This document shows, piece after piece, positions 30,470-40,516 of a stretch of 64,000 bases of DNA. The stretch spans positions 1 to 64,000 of the forward strand of contig NZ_JABCSC020000002.1 in NCBI RefSeq assembly GCF_012972705.2, in the 5' to 3' direction. The stretch is from Uliginosibacterium aquaticum (GTDB lineage: Bacteria > Pseudomonadota > Gammaproteobacteria > Burkholderiales > Rhodocyclaceae). The stretch's first letter is position 1. Every line of letters starts with the position of its first letter. The position numbers and the translations under genes are program-made. The notes under the pieces were generated by a model. That model was not told the origin of the DNA, searched no databases, and saw only the letters and a list, made by a program, of their open reading frames with translations.

Positions 30470-31057
30470 ATGCGTGAAATGCTTTTGACCATCGTTGCCA
30501 TCGTGCTCGTGAATAACGTAGTGCTGGTGAAGTTCCTCGGCTTGTGTCCCTTCATGGGGGTGTCAACCAAAGTCGACAGCGCCGTAGGAATGGGGCTGGC
30601 CACCACCTTCGTCATGACTTTGTCTTGCGCCGCAGCGTGGGCCATCGAGCATCTGTTGCTGCAGGCTTTCGATCTGGGCTACCTGCGCATCCTGACCTAC
30701 ATCGTGGTGATTGCCGCTGTGGTTCAGTTTGTCGAAATGGTGATCAAGAAGAGTTCTCCGGAGCTGCATCGCGTACTGGGGATCTATCTGCCGCTGATCA
30801 CCACCAACTGTGCCGTGCTGGGCATTCCGCTGCTTAACGCGCAGGGCAACGCAGGCCTCGTCATGAGTGTGGTGCAGGGCTTCGCGTCGGGCCTCGGTTT
30901 CATCATGGTGATGGTGATTTTTGCCGGCCTGCGCGAGCGCCTGGCGCTGGTTCGGGTGCCGGCGACATTCAGTGGCGCCCCGATTGCCTACATCACGGCC
31001 AGTTTGCTGGCGCTGGCTTTCATGGGCTTCGCCGGCCTGGTTCCGGCCGCGCATTAG
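30470..31057 (+). CDS. rnfA: RnfA membrane subunit
   Basis: A 195-residue, very hydrophobic protein with about six membrane segments, matching RnfA: it begins with the [28 protein letters not shown] signature and ends [10 protein letters not shown]. RnfA carries membrane-embedded cysteines and forms, with RnfE, the centre of the Rnf complex that uses an ion gradient to reduce ferredoxin with NADH. The start at 30470 has AGGAGA 7-12 bases upstream; a start before it would lie inside the promoter. Confidence 0.95.
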   Translation: MREMLLTIVAIVLVNNVVLVKFLGLCPFMGVSTKVDSAVGMGLATTFVMTLSCAAAWAIEHLLLQAFDLGYLRILTYIVVIAAVVQFVEMVIKKSSPELHRVLGIYLPLITTNCAVLGIPLLNAQGNAGLVMSVVQGFASGLGFIMVMVIFAGLRERLALVRVPATFSGAPIAYITASLLALAFMGFAGLVPAAH

Positions 31058-31067
31058 GAGAGGAAAG

Positions 31068-31592
31068 ATGCTTACCGCTGTCATCAGTCTCGCCGCCATC
31101 AGTTCCGGTCTGGGCCTCGCGCTGGGGCTGGCTTCACGCAAGTTCCATGTCGAAGGCAACAGCCTTGTTGCAGAGGTGCAAGCCATGCTGCCGGCTGCCA
31201 ATTGCGGGCAATGCGGTTTCCCTGGTTGCGCCGGCGCGGCTGAGGCCATCGTGGATGGCAGCGCCGCACCGACCTGCTGCCCACCTGGCGGCAAGGTGGT
31301 AGCCCAGGCCATTGCTGATCATCTGGGCATCACGCTGGCGGCAGGAGAGGACATCCGCCCGACCATCGCCCTGATCCAGGATCACCTGTGCATCGGCTGC
31401 ACCAAGTGCATCAAGAACTGTCCTTCGGACGCCATCATCGGCGCCACCAAACAGCTTCACATCGTGATGGACGAGGCCTGCACCGGCTGTAATCAGTGTG
31501 CCGAGAAGTGTCCGACTGGCGCCATCGAGATGCTGGAGCTGCCGCAGAGCATCCATAACTGGGTGATGCCGCAGCCGGCTCGTTACTCCTGA
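31068..31592 (+). CDS. rnfB: RnfB Fe-S subunit
   Basis: A 174-residue protein with an N-terminal membrane anchor (residues 3-22), a CGQCGFPGC four-cysteine motif near 46, and two [4Fe-4S] motifs CIGCTKCIKNCP and CTGCNQCAEKCP. RnfB passes electrons toward ferredoxin within the Rnf complex. It starts 11 bases after rnfA. It is shorter than some RnfB proteins because it has only two C-terminal clusters. Confidence 0.95.
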   Translation: MLTAVISLAAISSGLGLALGLASRKFHVEGNSLVAEVQAMLPAANCGQCGFPGCAGAAEAIVDGSAAPTCCPPGGKVVAQAIADHLGITLAAGEDIRPTIALIQDHLCIGCTKCIKNCPSDAIIGATKQLHIVMDEACTGCNQCAEKCPTGAIEMLELPQSIHNWVMPQPARYS

Positions 31593-31603
31593 GGACTCGA
31601 GAG

Positions 31604-33124
31604 ATGCCTACCATCGTCATCCCGCCGCTGCGCCGCCTGCTCCAACGCTGGGGCGTGCATCCGGACAGCCACAAGTACCCGGCTGCCGGGCTCGATATAG
31701 AAGACGCCGGCCTGCCGGACATGCTGCGCTTGCCACTGTCGCAACACGTTGGCGCTCCGGCCAAGGTGATCGTGGAAGTGGGCGAGCGCGTACTGCGCGG
31801 CCAGCTGATCGCGTCCACCGGCGGCAAGATCTCGGCGCCCTTGCATGCGCCAACTTCCGGCACCATCGTGGCCATCGACGAAGCCGTGGTGCCACATCCG
31901 GCCGCGCTGACCGATGTGGCCATCCATCTGCGCCCGGACGGGCTCGACGAATGGATCCCGCTCAAGAGCGAGCTTTACCCGATCAACCTCAGCGAACGCG
32001 AGATTTCGGATCGCGTGGAGGATGCCGGTATCGTCGGCATGGGCGGCGCAAGCTTCCCTTCAGCGGTAAAGCTTTCACTGGGCCATCGCAGCAAGGTCAC
32101 CACCCTGATGCTCAACGGCAGCGAGTGTGAGCCTTATCTTTCCTGTGACGACCGGCTGATGCAGGAAAACGCCCACGCCATCATCGAAGGGGCACGCCTG
32201 ATTCTCAAGGCAACCGGCGCCACGCGGGTGCTGGCGGGGATTGAAGACAACAAGCCCGAAGCCATCCTGGCCATGAAGCTCGCGGCCAAGCCTTTCCCGG
32301 AAGTGCACATCGTAAAGATTCCGAGCCGCTATCCGATGGGAGCGGATCGCCAGCTGATCAAGATGCTCACCGGCATTGAAGCACCTGCCGACGGACGTGC
32401 CGCGGATGTGGGCGTGCTGGTGCATAACGTGGGCACTGCCTATGCGGTCTATCGCGCGTTGCGCTACGGCGAACCGCTGACTGAGCGGGTCGTGACCGTC
32501 GCGGGAGGCGCCGTGAGCGCGCCGCGCAATCTGCGGGTTCGCCTGGGAACTCCCATGGCATATCTGTTCGAACGCTGCGGAGGTCTGCGCGTGCCGCCTG
32601 CGCGCGTGGTGAGCGGCGGCCCGATGATGGGGATCGGTGTACAGAACCTCGATACGCCCGTGGTGAAGGGCACCAGCGGCGTGCTGGCGCTCGCGGCAGC
32701 GGAGGTGGGCGAGCGCGAGGCCAGTGCCTGCATCCGCTGCGGCAGCTGCGTGGAGGCCTGCCCGGTAGGGCTGCTGCCACTGGAAATGGCCGCCCGCATT
32801 CATGCCAATGCACTGGGCGAAGCCGAGGAGATCGGTCTCGACGATTGCCTCACCTGCGGCGCCTGCGGCTTCATCTGTCCGTCGCGGATTCCGTTGGTGC
32901 AGTACTTCCAGCACGCCAAAGGCGAGCTCGCCTCGCGCAGCCGGGAGCAGAAGCGGCTCGACACAATCAAGGAGCTCACTGAAGCCAAGGCCGCGCGCAT
33001 CGAGCGTGAAGCGCGTGAGAAGGCCGAGATTCACGCCCGACGCAAAGCCGAACGTGAGCGCGCCCAGGCGGCAGAAGCAGCCGCCAAGGCCGCCAGGGCT
33101 GCTGAAAAGGAGACCGAAGCATGA
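31604..33124 (+). CDS. rnfC: RnfC, NADH-binding subunit
   Basis: A 506-residue subunit. Residues about 140-300 form the flavin/NADH domain (MGGASFPSAVKL and ESEPYLSCDDRL-type loop), and two [4Fe-4S] motifs CIRCGSCVEACP and CLTCGACGFICP lie at 370-425. A charged Ala/Glu/Lys-rich tail (about 445-506) probably forms a coiled coil. RnfC accepts electrons from NADH. It overlaps rnfD by four bases. Confidence 0.95.
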   Translation: MPTIVIPPLRRLLQRWGVHPDSHKYPAAGLDIEDAGLPDMLRLPLSQHVGAPAKVIVEVGERVLRGQLIASTGGKISAPLHAPTSGTIVAIDEAVVPHPAALTDVAIHLRPDGLDEWIPLKSELYPINLSEREISDRVEDAGIVGMGGASFPSAVKLSLGHRSKVTTLMLNGSECEPYLSCDDRLMQENAHAIIEGARLILKATGATRVLAGIEDNKPEAILAMKLAAKPFPEVHIVKIPSRYPMGADRQLIKMLTGIEAPADGRAADVGVLVHNVGTAYAVYRALRYGEPLTERVVTVAGGAVSAPRNLRVRLGTPMAYLFERCGGLRVPPARVVSGGPMMGIGVQNLDTPVVKGTSGVLALAAAEVGEREASACIRCGSCVEACPVGLLPLEMAARIHANALGEAEEIGLDDCLTCGACGFICPSRIPLVQYFQHAKGELASRSREQKRLDTIKELTEAKAARIEREAREKAEIHARRKAERERAQAAEAAAKAARAAEKETEA

Positions 33125-34188
33125 TCCACGCATCCCCCCACGCCGTGACCAGTCGCACCACTGGCCAGATCATGGGCCTGGTTTTGCTTGCGCTCGCTCC
33201 GGCGGTGCTGGCTGGATTCTGGCAGTTTGGCTGGCCCGCTTTCATCCTGTGGCTGGTGTGCGTTGTGAGCTGCCTTGCTTGTGAAGCGGCCTGTCTCCAC
33301 TGGAGCGGCAAGCCGGTACTGCCCGTGTTGTGGGATGGCTCAGCAGTGCTCACCGCCACACTGCTCGCCATGTCGCTGCCGCCTTACCTCCCGGCCTGGC
33401 TGGCGATGCTCGGCAGCGTGTGCGCCATCGTGCTGGCCAAGCAGGTTTTCGGCGGACTCGGTTGCAACCTCTTCAATCCGGCCATGGTGGGGCGCACCAT
33501 CCTGCTGGTGTCTTTCCCGGTGCACATGACGCAGTGGATCAATCCGCATGCGCTGACGAACGCAATGAGCTTCAGTGAGGCCCTGGCCATCAGTTTCCAG
33601 GGCCTGCCGATACCGGATGCACTGACCAGTGCCTCGTTGCTCGGGCATGTGAAAACCGAAATCGGACGCGGCATCGACCTGCTCGATTCGCTGCAGCCCT
33701 TTGCCAATGATTCGGCCTGGAGTGGTGCGCGCGCCGGCAGTCTCGGTGAGACCTCGGCGCTGCTGATTCTCGCCGGCGGTTTGTTTCTCGCCGCCAAGCG
33801 CATCATCGGTCTGCGCATCCCGCTAGGCTTTCTGCTCGGCGTAGCAGTACCCGCCCTAATCGCGCACGGACTTGCGCCGCAGACTTATCTTCCGGCCGCT
33901 ACTCATCTGCTCTCGGGCGGGGTAATGCTGGGCGCCTTCTTCATTGCTACCGATTACGTCACTTCCCCCAGCTCACCGACCGGGCAATGGATATTCGCCC
34001 TCGGCGCTGGCTTCCTAAGCTGGCTGATCCGCACCTGGGGCGGTTATCCAGAGGGCGTGGGGTTTGCCATCCTGCTCATGAATGCCATCGCACCGCTGCT
34101 GGACCTGTGGCTGCGTCCGCGCATCTTTGGCCGTAGCCTCACCGGTAAATCGCTGCCCGCGCGGCGCGTAGAGGAGGGCTTGTCATGA
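33121..34188 (+). CDS. rnfD: RnfD, flavin-bearing membrane subunit
   Basis: A 355-residue membrane protein with about ten transmembrane segments. The covalent-FMN threonine lies in the GETSALLILAG segment, the RnfD/NqrB signature, and GLGCNLFNPAMVGR is also family-typical. It overlaps rnfC and rnfG by four bases each. Confidence 0.95.
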   Translation: MIHASPHAVTSRTTGQIMGLVLLALAPAVLAGFWQFGWPAFILWLVCVVSCLACEAACLHWSGKPVLPVLWDGSAVLTATLLAMSLPPYLPAWLAMLGSVCAIVLAKQVFGGLGCNLFNPAMVGRTILLVSFPVHMTQWINPHALTNAMSFSEALAISFQGLPIPDALTSASLLGHVKTEIGRGIDLLDSLQPFANDSAWSGARAGSLGETSALLILAGGLFLAAKRIIGLRIPLGFLLGVAVPALIAHGLAPQTYLPAATHLLSGGVMLGAFFIATDYVTSPSSPTGQWIFALGAGFLSWLIRTWGGYPEGVGFAILLMNAIAPLLDLWLRPRIFGRSLTGKSLPARRVEEGLS

Positions 34189-34841
34189 GCACACACGCCG
34201 AACGCCTGAATGCAGTGTGGTACCAAGGGGTGTCGCTGGGCATCATCGTGGTGGGCATCACCATCGCACTGGCCGCGGCCTACACCAGCACCCGTGAAGA
34301 AGTGGCTGCGGCGGTGGAGAGCGATACGCGCCAGACCCTGGAGCAAGTGCTGCCGCCTGGCTACGCCGATAACAATCTGCTCAAGGACAGCCTCGAACTC
34401 ACGGATGCGGAGGGACAGGCTGTCACCGTGTATCGCGCACGCAAGAGCGGCACCGTGCGCGCCGTGCTCTTCGAGCAACGTGGCAAGGGCTATAGCGGCG
34501 TGATCAAGCTGATCATGGCGGTGGATGCCGAAGGGGTGGTGCAGGGGGTGCGCGTGACAACCCACACCGAGACACCAGGCCTTGGCGACAAAATTGAAGC
34601 AGCCAAGAATGACTGGATCCATTCCTTTGAAGGCAAGTCGCTGGTCGCGCCAGGTGAAAAAGCCTGGGCGGTGAAAAAGGATGGCGGCGTGTTCGATCAG
34701 TTCGCCGGTGCCACCATCACGCCGCGTGCGGTGGTGGCTACCGTCAAGCGTGGTCTGGAGTTCTTCGCCAACCATCGTGCCCAACTTCTCGATAACCCGG
34801 CCACTTCAGCCGGAAAAGCCAAGGAGCCCAGCCATGAGTGA
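34185..34841 (+). CDS. rnfG: RnfG, FMN-binding subunit
   Basis: A 218-residue protein with one N-terminal membrane anchor (about 15-35) and an FMN-binding domain. The covalent-FMN sequence is GATITPRAV, preceded by FDQFA. It overlaps rnfD by four bases and rnfE by eight. Confidence 0.95.
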   Translation: MSTHAERLNAVWYQGVSLGIIVVGITIALAAAYTSTREEVAAAVESDTRQTLEQVLPPGYADNNLLKDSLELTDAEGQAVTVYRARKSGTVRAVLFEQRGKGYSGVIKLIMAVDAEGVVQGVRVTTHTETPGLGDKIEAAKNDWIHSFEGKSLVAPGEKAWAVKKDGGVFDQFAGATITPRAVVATVKRGLEFFANHRAQLLDNPATSAGKAKEPSHE

Positions 34842-35535
34842 CAGCAAGGACAAAGGGCCGGACACCCGGGCCATCGTGCGTGACGGCCTGTGGGACAACA
34901 ATGTGGTGCTGGGCCAGATGCTCGGGATGTGCCCGGTGATGGCAGTCACCAGCAGTGCCACCAACGGCCTCGGCATGGGGCTGGCGACCATGGTGGTGCT
35001 GATCGTGTCGAACGCCATGATTGCCAGCATCAGGAACTGGGTCAGCGATACCGTGCGCATCCCGGTTTTCATCGCCCTCATTGCAGGCCTGGTGACCCTG
35101 GTCGATATTTGCCTGAATGCCTGGCTACATGAGCTTTACAAGGTGCTGGGCATTTACATTGCGCTGATCGTGGTGAACTGTGCGGTTCTGGGGCGTGCAG
35201 AAGCCTTTGCTTCGCGCAATACGGTCGCAGCCTCGGCGCTGGACGGCACGGCGATGGGCCTGGGCTTCACGCTGGCACTGGTGGTGATGGGGGGCATCCG
35301 CGAGATCCTTGGTGCCGGCACTCTCTTTGCAAATGCCCACATCCTGCTCGGTGCGCATTTCGCCTTTCTGGAAATGCGAGTTCTGCCCGAAGCGGCCAGC
35401 ACCCTGTTCATGATCCTGCCACCCGGGGGCTTCCTGACTCTCGGCCTGCTGATCGCTGCCCGCCGCCGCATCCAGGACGGGTTGGAGGCGCGCGCCGCCG
35501 CCAGCGCTTCCACGTCCGCCGTACTCGCCAACTGA
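34834..35535 (+). CDS. rnfE: RnfE membrane subunit
   Basis: A 233-residue membrane protein with about six transmembrane segments, the partner of RnfA. It has the GLWDNNVVLGQMLGMCPVMAVT signature and a conserved Cys in VVNCAVLGRAEAF. The start at 34834 (MSDSKDKG) overlaps the rnfG stop and keeps the normal N-terminus. A polar Ala/Ser tail ends the protein. Confidence 0.94.
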   Translation: MSDSKDKGPDTRAIVRDGLWDNNVVLGQMLGMCPVMAVTSSATNGLGMGLATMVVLIVSNAMIASIRNWVSDTVRIPVFIALIAGLVTLVDICLNAWLHELYKVLGIYIALIVVNCAVLGRAEAFASRNTVAASALDGTAMGLGFTLALVVMGGIREILGAGTLFANAHILLGAHFAFLEMRVLPEAASTLFMILPPGGFLTLGLLIAARRRIQDGLEARAAASASTSAVLAN

Positions 35536-35546
35536 GGAGAAATGCC

Positions 35547-35828
35547 ATGCAGATTGCCGTGGCCTATGCGAACACCTTCAAGAAATACTGGCTGCGTCTT
35601 GAGGTGCCGGACACCTGCACGGTGGCCGAAGGCCTTGAGCGCTCGGGCATCCTCGCCATCTGCCCGGATATCAAGCTCGAGAACCAGAAGGTCGGTGTTT
35701 TCGGCAAGGTGGTGAAGCTCGATGCCGGCCTCCATCCGGGCGACCGGATCGAGATCTATCGCCCCATCGTCTGCGATCCGGCCAAGGTGCCACGCAAGAA
35801 TGCCGCAGACGACGATGATGATGAGTAG
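35547..35828 (+). CDS. rnfH: RnfH, ubiquitin-like-fold accessory protein
   Basis: A 93-residue RnfH-family protein beginning MQIAVAYANTFKKYWL, with the characteristic VAEGLERSGIL helix, the GVFGKVVKLDAGLHPGDRIEIYRP core and an acidic tail. RnfH is encoded with rnf in nitrogen-fixing bacteria; its role in the complex is not defined. It starts 11 bases after rnfE. Confidence 0.92.
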   Translation: MQIAVAYANTFKKYWLRLEVPDTCTVAEGLERSGILAICPDIKLENQKVGVFGKVVKLDAGLHPGDRIEIYRPIVCDPAKVPRKNAADDDDDE

Positions 35829-35891
35829 CCGCAAAATCAGCGCAGCTCCGGTATGGAGCAGAACGAATCGCTCATCCAGGAGGGCAGGGGC

Positions 35892-36221
35892 GTGAGCTAC
35901 CAGACACTCTGCAAGAAAAGCATGTTGTTCCCAGGCGAAATGCTGCCTTGCAAGCTGGGTTCGACGGAAATCGTTGTGCTCTGGCCCGAACGTGGACGGC
36001 CGCGGGCATTCGATGCGCGCTGCCCGCATGAGGATGTGTCTTTGCTGCAGGGCGTGTTCGAAGGCAATATGCTGATCTGCAGTGCGCACGGCTGGGTGTT
36101 CGACAGCCATAGCGGCGAAGGCTTGTCACCCACGGGCTGTGAGCTTCGCGAATACCCGATCCGGGTGGCTGGCGAGCATATCGAAGTCGATCTGGATGAT
36201 GAGGGCGCCGAGCCGGCCTGA
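35892..36221 (+). CDS. Rieske-type [2Fe-2S] ferredoxin
   Basis: A 109-residue single-domain Rieske ferredoxin. The ligands are in CPHEDVSLLQGVF and CSAHGW, that is C-x-H and C-x2-H, spaced 17 residues apart as the family requires. It likely carries electrons for an unknown partner. I chose the GTG at 35892 because AGGAGG lies 8 bases upstream; ATG 35853 would add 13 residues with no visible ribosome site. It is the last gene of the rnf operon, about 60 bases after rnfH. Confidence 0.82.
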   Translation: MSYQTLCKKSMLFPGEMLPCKLGSTEIVVLWPERGRPRAFDARCPHEDVSLLQGVFEGNMLICSAHGWVFDSHSGEGLSPTGCELREYPIRVAGEHIEVDLDDEGAEPA

Positions 36222-36283
36222 ACGGAAGCTCGCCAGCTGCGGGGGGCGTATTTGCGACCTGGAAAACGCGCGGCCCCCGATGC

Positions 36284-39200
36284 TTACTCTGGGGGCTCCT
36301 TGCGCAAGGGCTTGCCCTCCTGATAGAGCGCGGCAAAGGCAGTGGCGGGGAGCGGGCGGGCGAAGTAGTAGCCCTGGATTTCGTCACAGCCTTGGGCGCG
36401 CAGACACTCCAGTTGCGCCTGAGTTTCGACCCCCTCGCCGACCACCTTGAGCCCCAGGCGGTGCGCCAGATCGATGATGGCGGCAGCGATCACGGCGGCA
36501 CCTTGATCGCTGCTGATGTCGCGGACGAAGGACTGATCGATCTTGAGGGCATCGATCGGGAAGCGCTGCAGGTAGCCGAAGCTGGAGTAACCTGTGCCGA
36601 AGTCGTCCAGTGACAGGCGTACGCCCAGCTGTTTGAGGGTCTGAAGCACTTCGATGGTGTGTTGCGGGTCATCCATCAGCATGCTCTCGGTGAGCTCCAG
36701 CTCCAGACTGCCGGCGTCTAGGCGATGCCGCACCAGCGCTTCCTCCACCACCGCCGGCAGGTTGCCGGCGTGAAACTGGCGTGCCGAAACATTCAGTGCG
36801 AGGCGGCACTCCGTCATGCCTTCATCATGCCAGGCACGCAGCTGGCGGCAGCTCTCGTCGATCACCCAGGCGCCGATCGGCACGATCAGGCCGGTGGCCT
36901 CGGCGAGCGGGATGAACTCGCCCGGCGACACCAGGCTGCCGTCAGCCTGGCGCCAGCGGATCAGGGCTTCGGCACCGCAGATGCAGCCGCTGTGCAGCTC
37001 AGCCTTGGCCTGGTAATGCAGTACGAATTCCTGCCGCTCGATGGCCTTGCGTAGTGCGGCATCAAGTTCCAGTTTCTGCAGGGCTTCGGCGTTCATTGCA
37101 GCTGCGTAGAAGCAGAAGCGATTGCGCCCCTGGGCCTTGGCCTGATGCAGGGCGGTGTCGGCGTTGCGTAATAGCTCATTGGCATCCATGCCGTCATCGG
37201 GATGGATGCTGATGCCGATGCTTGCGCCGATGTAGAGCTCGGCGCTGTCTGGCAGGTTGAAGGGCGCCGCGAGGGCGGCGAGAATCGCGTGCGCCACTTC
37301 GGCGGCAGCTTCCGGGCCGCCGATGGACTCCAGAATCAGCATGAATTCGTCGCTCCCCAGGCGCCCCAGGGTATCTTCGCGCCGCACCCGCTGGCGCAGG
37401 CGCGCGCCCACCTCGACCAGTACCTGATCGCCGGCCTTGTGCCCGAGACTGTCGTTGACCGTCTGAAAGCGATCCAGATTCACGAACAGCACTGCCACGC
37501 GGCGGCGCGAACGTGCGGCCTGGCTGAGCGAATGCTCCAGGCGAGACTGCAGCAGCAGGCGATTGGGCAGATCGGTCAGCGGGTCATAGTGGGCAAGATG
37601 GGCCAGTTGCTCCTCGCTGCGGCGTTGCTGGCTGATGTCCGTCATCAGAGCCACGTAGCGGCTGGCCTGGTGATTTTCGTCGAGCACCGGCGAGATGGTC
37701 ATGCGGCACAGATAGATTTCGCCACTCTTGTGACGGTTCCAGATTTCGCCCTGCCATTGCCCCGTGCGCCGCAGGCTGGCCCACAGGCCCTGAAAGAATT
37801 CCGGCCCGTGCCGGTCTGAGCGCAGGATGCGGGGGTTATGACCCAGTACCTCGGCTTCGGCATAACCGGTGATGTCGGTGAAGGCCTGATTCACTGCCAA
37901 GATTTCGCCGCTCAGACCTGCAATGATCACGGCCTCGCGCGCACTTTCAAAGACGGTCGCGGCCTGGCGCAGGCGCTCGTCGGCCTGGCGGCTGTCGGTC
38001 ACGTCGTGGGCTATGCCCACATAGCGGCCCACCGGGCCGTGCCGCGTGACGACCGGACGGCTGCTCTCATGCACCCAGCGGCGGCTGCCGTCAGGGCGCA
38101 CAACCCGATACTCCAGCTCGAAGGGGCGCCCCGCGTCCATGGCTTGCTGTTTGATCTGGCCGACCCGTTCGCGATCGGCCTCGTCGATCGCCTGCAGTTT
38201 GGCGAGCGGGTTTTCGTAGAGCGCCTTGCGCGGGCGTTGCCAGATGCTTTCATAGGCGGGACTGACATAGACGTAGCGTAGCGGCGAGGATTCGATCAAC
38301 CAGATCACCTCGGGAATCGTTGCGGCAATCAGGCGGAAGCGCTCCTCGCTCTCCTGCAAGGCCTGTTCGGCAGCCTTGCGCGGGCTGATGTCTTCGACCA
38401 CCGAAATGAAGTACTCGGCCGCGCCGTCTTCGTTGCGTACCAGTGCCACCGTCAGCTTGATCCATACGATCTGCCCGCTCTTGGTGATGTAGCGTTTCTC
38501 CAACTCATAGCTGCCCAGCTCGCCGCTGAGCACCTGGCCGACCAGTCCGATATCCAGATCCAGATCGTCCGGGTGAGTAATGTCCTGGAAGGTGAGCTTG
38601 AGCAGCTCGGCGTAGCTGTAGCCGACGATTTCGCACAGCTTGCGATTGACCCGCAGCCAGCGCCCGTCCGGCGCCACATGAGCGATGCCGACGGCGGCTT
38701 GCTCGAAGGTCGCCCGGAAGCGTTCTTCCAGGCTCAGCAATTGGCGTCCGACCCGGCGGCGCTCCTTGAGCAGGCCGGCGATACGCGCCTGCAGATCGTC
38801 TACGGTGAAAGGCTTCTGGATGTAATCCTGCACACCGTGACGCAAGAGCTTGGCACGCAGTGCGTCGTCGGCCTTGGCCGTGAGCATGATGATCGGCGTG
38901 TCGTCGAGATCAGGATGCTGGCGGATGATGTCGACCAGCCGGTCACCGCTCATGCCGGGCATCATCACATCCGAGAGGATCAACGCGGGCAACAGGTCTA
39001 GTGCCAGTTGCAAGCCTGTGTTGCCGTCAAAGGCATTCGCCACCTGATAACGCCCGGCCAGCGCCGAGCTGATGAAGGCGTTCATGTCCGGGTTGTCTTC
39101 GATCACCAGGATCAGCGGCGCATCGGCTTGCCCGCTCGCCAGCTCGGATGGCTGGCGCGGGGGGCGGGCTTCCTCGACCAGCAGAGCGCTGTTGCTGGCC

Positions 39201-40516
39201 TCGTTGGCGGCCAAGCGGGCAATCATCACGCTGCCCGGCGGCGCCCGATCCGGCAGGCGCACCAAGAAGGCCGCTCCGCCCTCGGGCGCTCTCGTCACGG
39301 TGACGGAGCCATGCTGCAGGGCGACGAATTCCCGCACGATGGACAAGCCCAGCCCGGTGCCGCCGACCCGCCGCTCGGCACTGTCTTCAAGCTGACGGAA
39401 CCGCTCGAAGACGGTTTCACGCATGTCCTCCGGAATGCCGGGGCCGCTGTCGCGGATTTCCAGCACGACTTCGTCTGCAGCCTGATGCAGGCTGATCCGG
39501 ATGATGCCGCCATCGGGCACGAACTTGAAGGCGTTCGAGAGCAGGTTCAGCAGAATCCGCTCACATTTCTGCACGTCGGCCTGTATTTTCAGCTGTGGCG
39601 GACAATCCAGCTCGTACAGGATCTTGCGGTCGGCGGCGAGCGTATCGAAATTGGACGCAAACACCCGCAGCAGGCCAGCCAGATCAAACTCGGCGTAATG
39701 CAGGCTCATGTGGCCGGCATCGAGCTTGGCGAGATCCAGCAGGTTATCGACCTGGCGGTGCAGCAGCCGCGCATTGCGTTGTACCACCTGCAGGCTGCGC
39801 CGCTCCACATCGTTCAGGCGTGAGGATTCGAGCAGGCTCACCAGTGGGCCCAGAATCAGGGTCAGTGGGGTGCGCAGTTCGTGGCTGACATTGGCGAAGA
39901 AGCGGGTCTTCAGTTCATCGAGTTCGCGGGTCTTGTGATACAGGCGGTCCAACTCCTCGTTGGCGCTCTTGAGTTGTGCGCTGGCCTCGGCCACTTCGCG
40001 AGCACGCGCGAAGACCTCGGTTTCCATGCGTAGCGCCTGCTGGCGCAAGGTGTCGTTGAGACGACTCTCCTCGATTCCCTGTTGCTTGAGACGCACGAAC
40101 TCAGTGACATCCTCGACGCGATGGATGATGTAGGCGAGCTGACCGTCATCGCCGAGTACCGGGCTATTGAGCGGGCTCCAGTAGCGCGCCTCGAAACCGC
40201 CACCTTCCTCTACCGGCTTGCGGATGTCGTATTTCTGCACCGGCATCGCGTCGGCCTGGCCGGTCTGCAGTACGCGCAGCAAAGAAACGCGCAGATTCCT
40301 GACTCCCTCTGCCTCGGGATCATCCGGGTTATCCGGAAACACTTCGAACATGCCCTTGCCGAGAATGTCCTCGCGACGGGTCATGGTGGCCGTGGCGTAG
40401 GCCTGATTGACGGCCACGATCCGCAGCTCTGGATCGAGCACAAGGTACAAGCCCGGCGCCGCATCGAAGAGGCGCTGATATTCGGGCAAAGGAATGGTTG
40501 GCCTCGCGGACGGCAC
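36284..40516 (-). CDS. Giant hybrid sensor: PAS-HK-REC-PAS3-GGDEF-EAL
   Basis: A 1410-residue cytoplasmic signalling protein. Domains in order: PAS (about 10-135), coiled coil (145-205), histidine-kinase dimerisation with His212 in FFANVSHELRTP, HATPase (about 320-430), receiver (about 470-590, with ILSDVMMPG and KPF), three PAS domains (about 605-720, 730-850, 860-975), GGDEF (about 985-1145) and EAL (about 1155-1400). The GGDEF signature is GSDEF, with an intact RxxD inhibitory site before it; the EAL motif and DDFGTGYS loop look intact, so it may both respond to and degrade cyclic-di-GMP. No membrane segment is visible. It is convergent with the rnf/Rieske genes; a GCCCCC/GGGGGC hairpin spans the junction at 36273-36296. 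Confidence 0.85.
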   Translation of the reverse strand: MPSARPTIPLPEYQRLFDAAPGLYLVLDPELRIVAVNQAYATATMTRREDILGKGMFEVFPDNPDDPEAEGVRNLRVSLLRVLQTGQADAMPVQKYDIRKPVEEGGGFEARYWSPLNSPVLGDDGQLAYIIHRVEDVTEFVRLKQQGIEESRLNDTLRQQALRMETEVFARAREVAEASAQLKSANEELDRLYHKTRELDELKTRFFANVSHELRTPLTLILGPLVSLLESSRLNDVERRSLQVVQRNARLLHRQVDNLLDLAKLDAGHMSLHYAEFDLAGLLRVFASNFDTLAADRKILYELDCPPQLKIQADVQKCERILLNLLSNAFKFVPDGGIIRISLHQAADEVVLEIRDSGPGIPEDMRETVFERFRQLEDSAERRVGGTGLGLSIVREFVALQHGSVTVTRAPEGGAAFLVRLPDRAPPGSVMIARLAANEASNSALLVEEARPPRQPSELASGQADAPLILVIEDNPDMNAFISSALAGRYQVANAFDGNTGLQLALDLLPALILSDVMMPGMSGDRLVDIIRQHPDLDDTPIIMLTAKADDALRAKLLRHGVQDYIQKPFTVDDLQARIAGLLKERRRVGRQLLSLEERFRATFEQAAVGIAHVAPDGRWLRVNRKLCEIVGYSYAELLKLTFQDITHPDDLDLDIGLVGQVLSGELGSYELEKRYITKSGQIVWIKLTVALVRNEDGAAEYFISVVEDISPRKAAEQALQESEERFRLIAATIPEVIWLIESSPLRYVYVSPAYESIWQRPRKALYENPLAKLQAIDEADRERVGQIKQQAMDAGRPFELEYRVVRPDGSRRWVHESSRPVVTRHGPVGRYVGIAHDVTDSRQADERLRQAATVFESAREAVIIAGLSGEILAVNQAFTDITGYAEAEVLGHNPRILRSDRHGPEFFQGLWASLRRTGQWQGEIWNRHKSGEIYLCRMTISPVLDENHQASRYVALMTDISQQRRSEEQLAHLAHYDPLTDLPNRLLLQSRLEHSLSQAARSRRRVAVLFVNLDRFQTVNDSLGHKAGDQVLVEVGARLRQRVRREDTLGRLGSDEFMLILESIGGPEAAAEVAHAILAALAAPFNLPDSAELYIGASIGISIHPDDGMDANELLRNADTALHQAKAQGRNRFCFYAAAMNAEALQKLELDAALRKAIERQEFVLHYQAKAELHSGCICGAEALIRWRQADGSLVSPGEFIPLAEATGLIVPIGAWVIDESCRQLRAWHDEGMTECRLALNVSARQFHAGNLPAVVEEALVRHRLDAGSLELELTESMLMDDPQHTIEVLQTLKQLGVRLSLDDFGTGYSSFGYLQRFPIDALKIDQSFVRDISSDQGAAVIAAAIIDLAHRLGLKVVGEGVETQAQLECLRAQGCDEIQGYYFARPLPATAFAALYQEGKPLRKEPPE

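Noticed and set aside
36284-40516. Considered as NifL because of PAS and kinase domains
   Set aside because: Contains receiver, GGDEF and EAL domains and is not next to nifA; NifA here is of the oxygen-sensitive type that needs no NifL.
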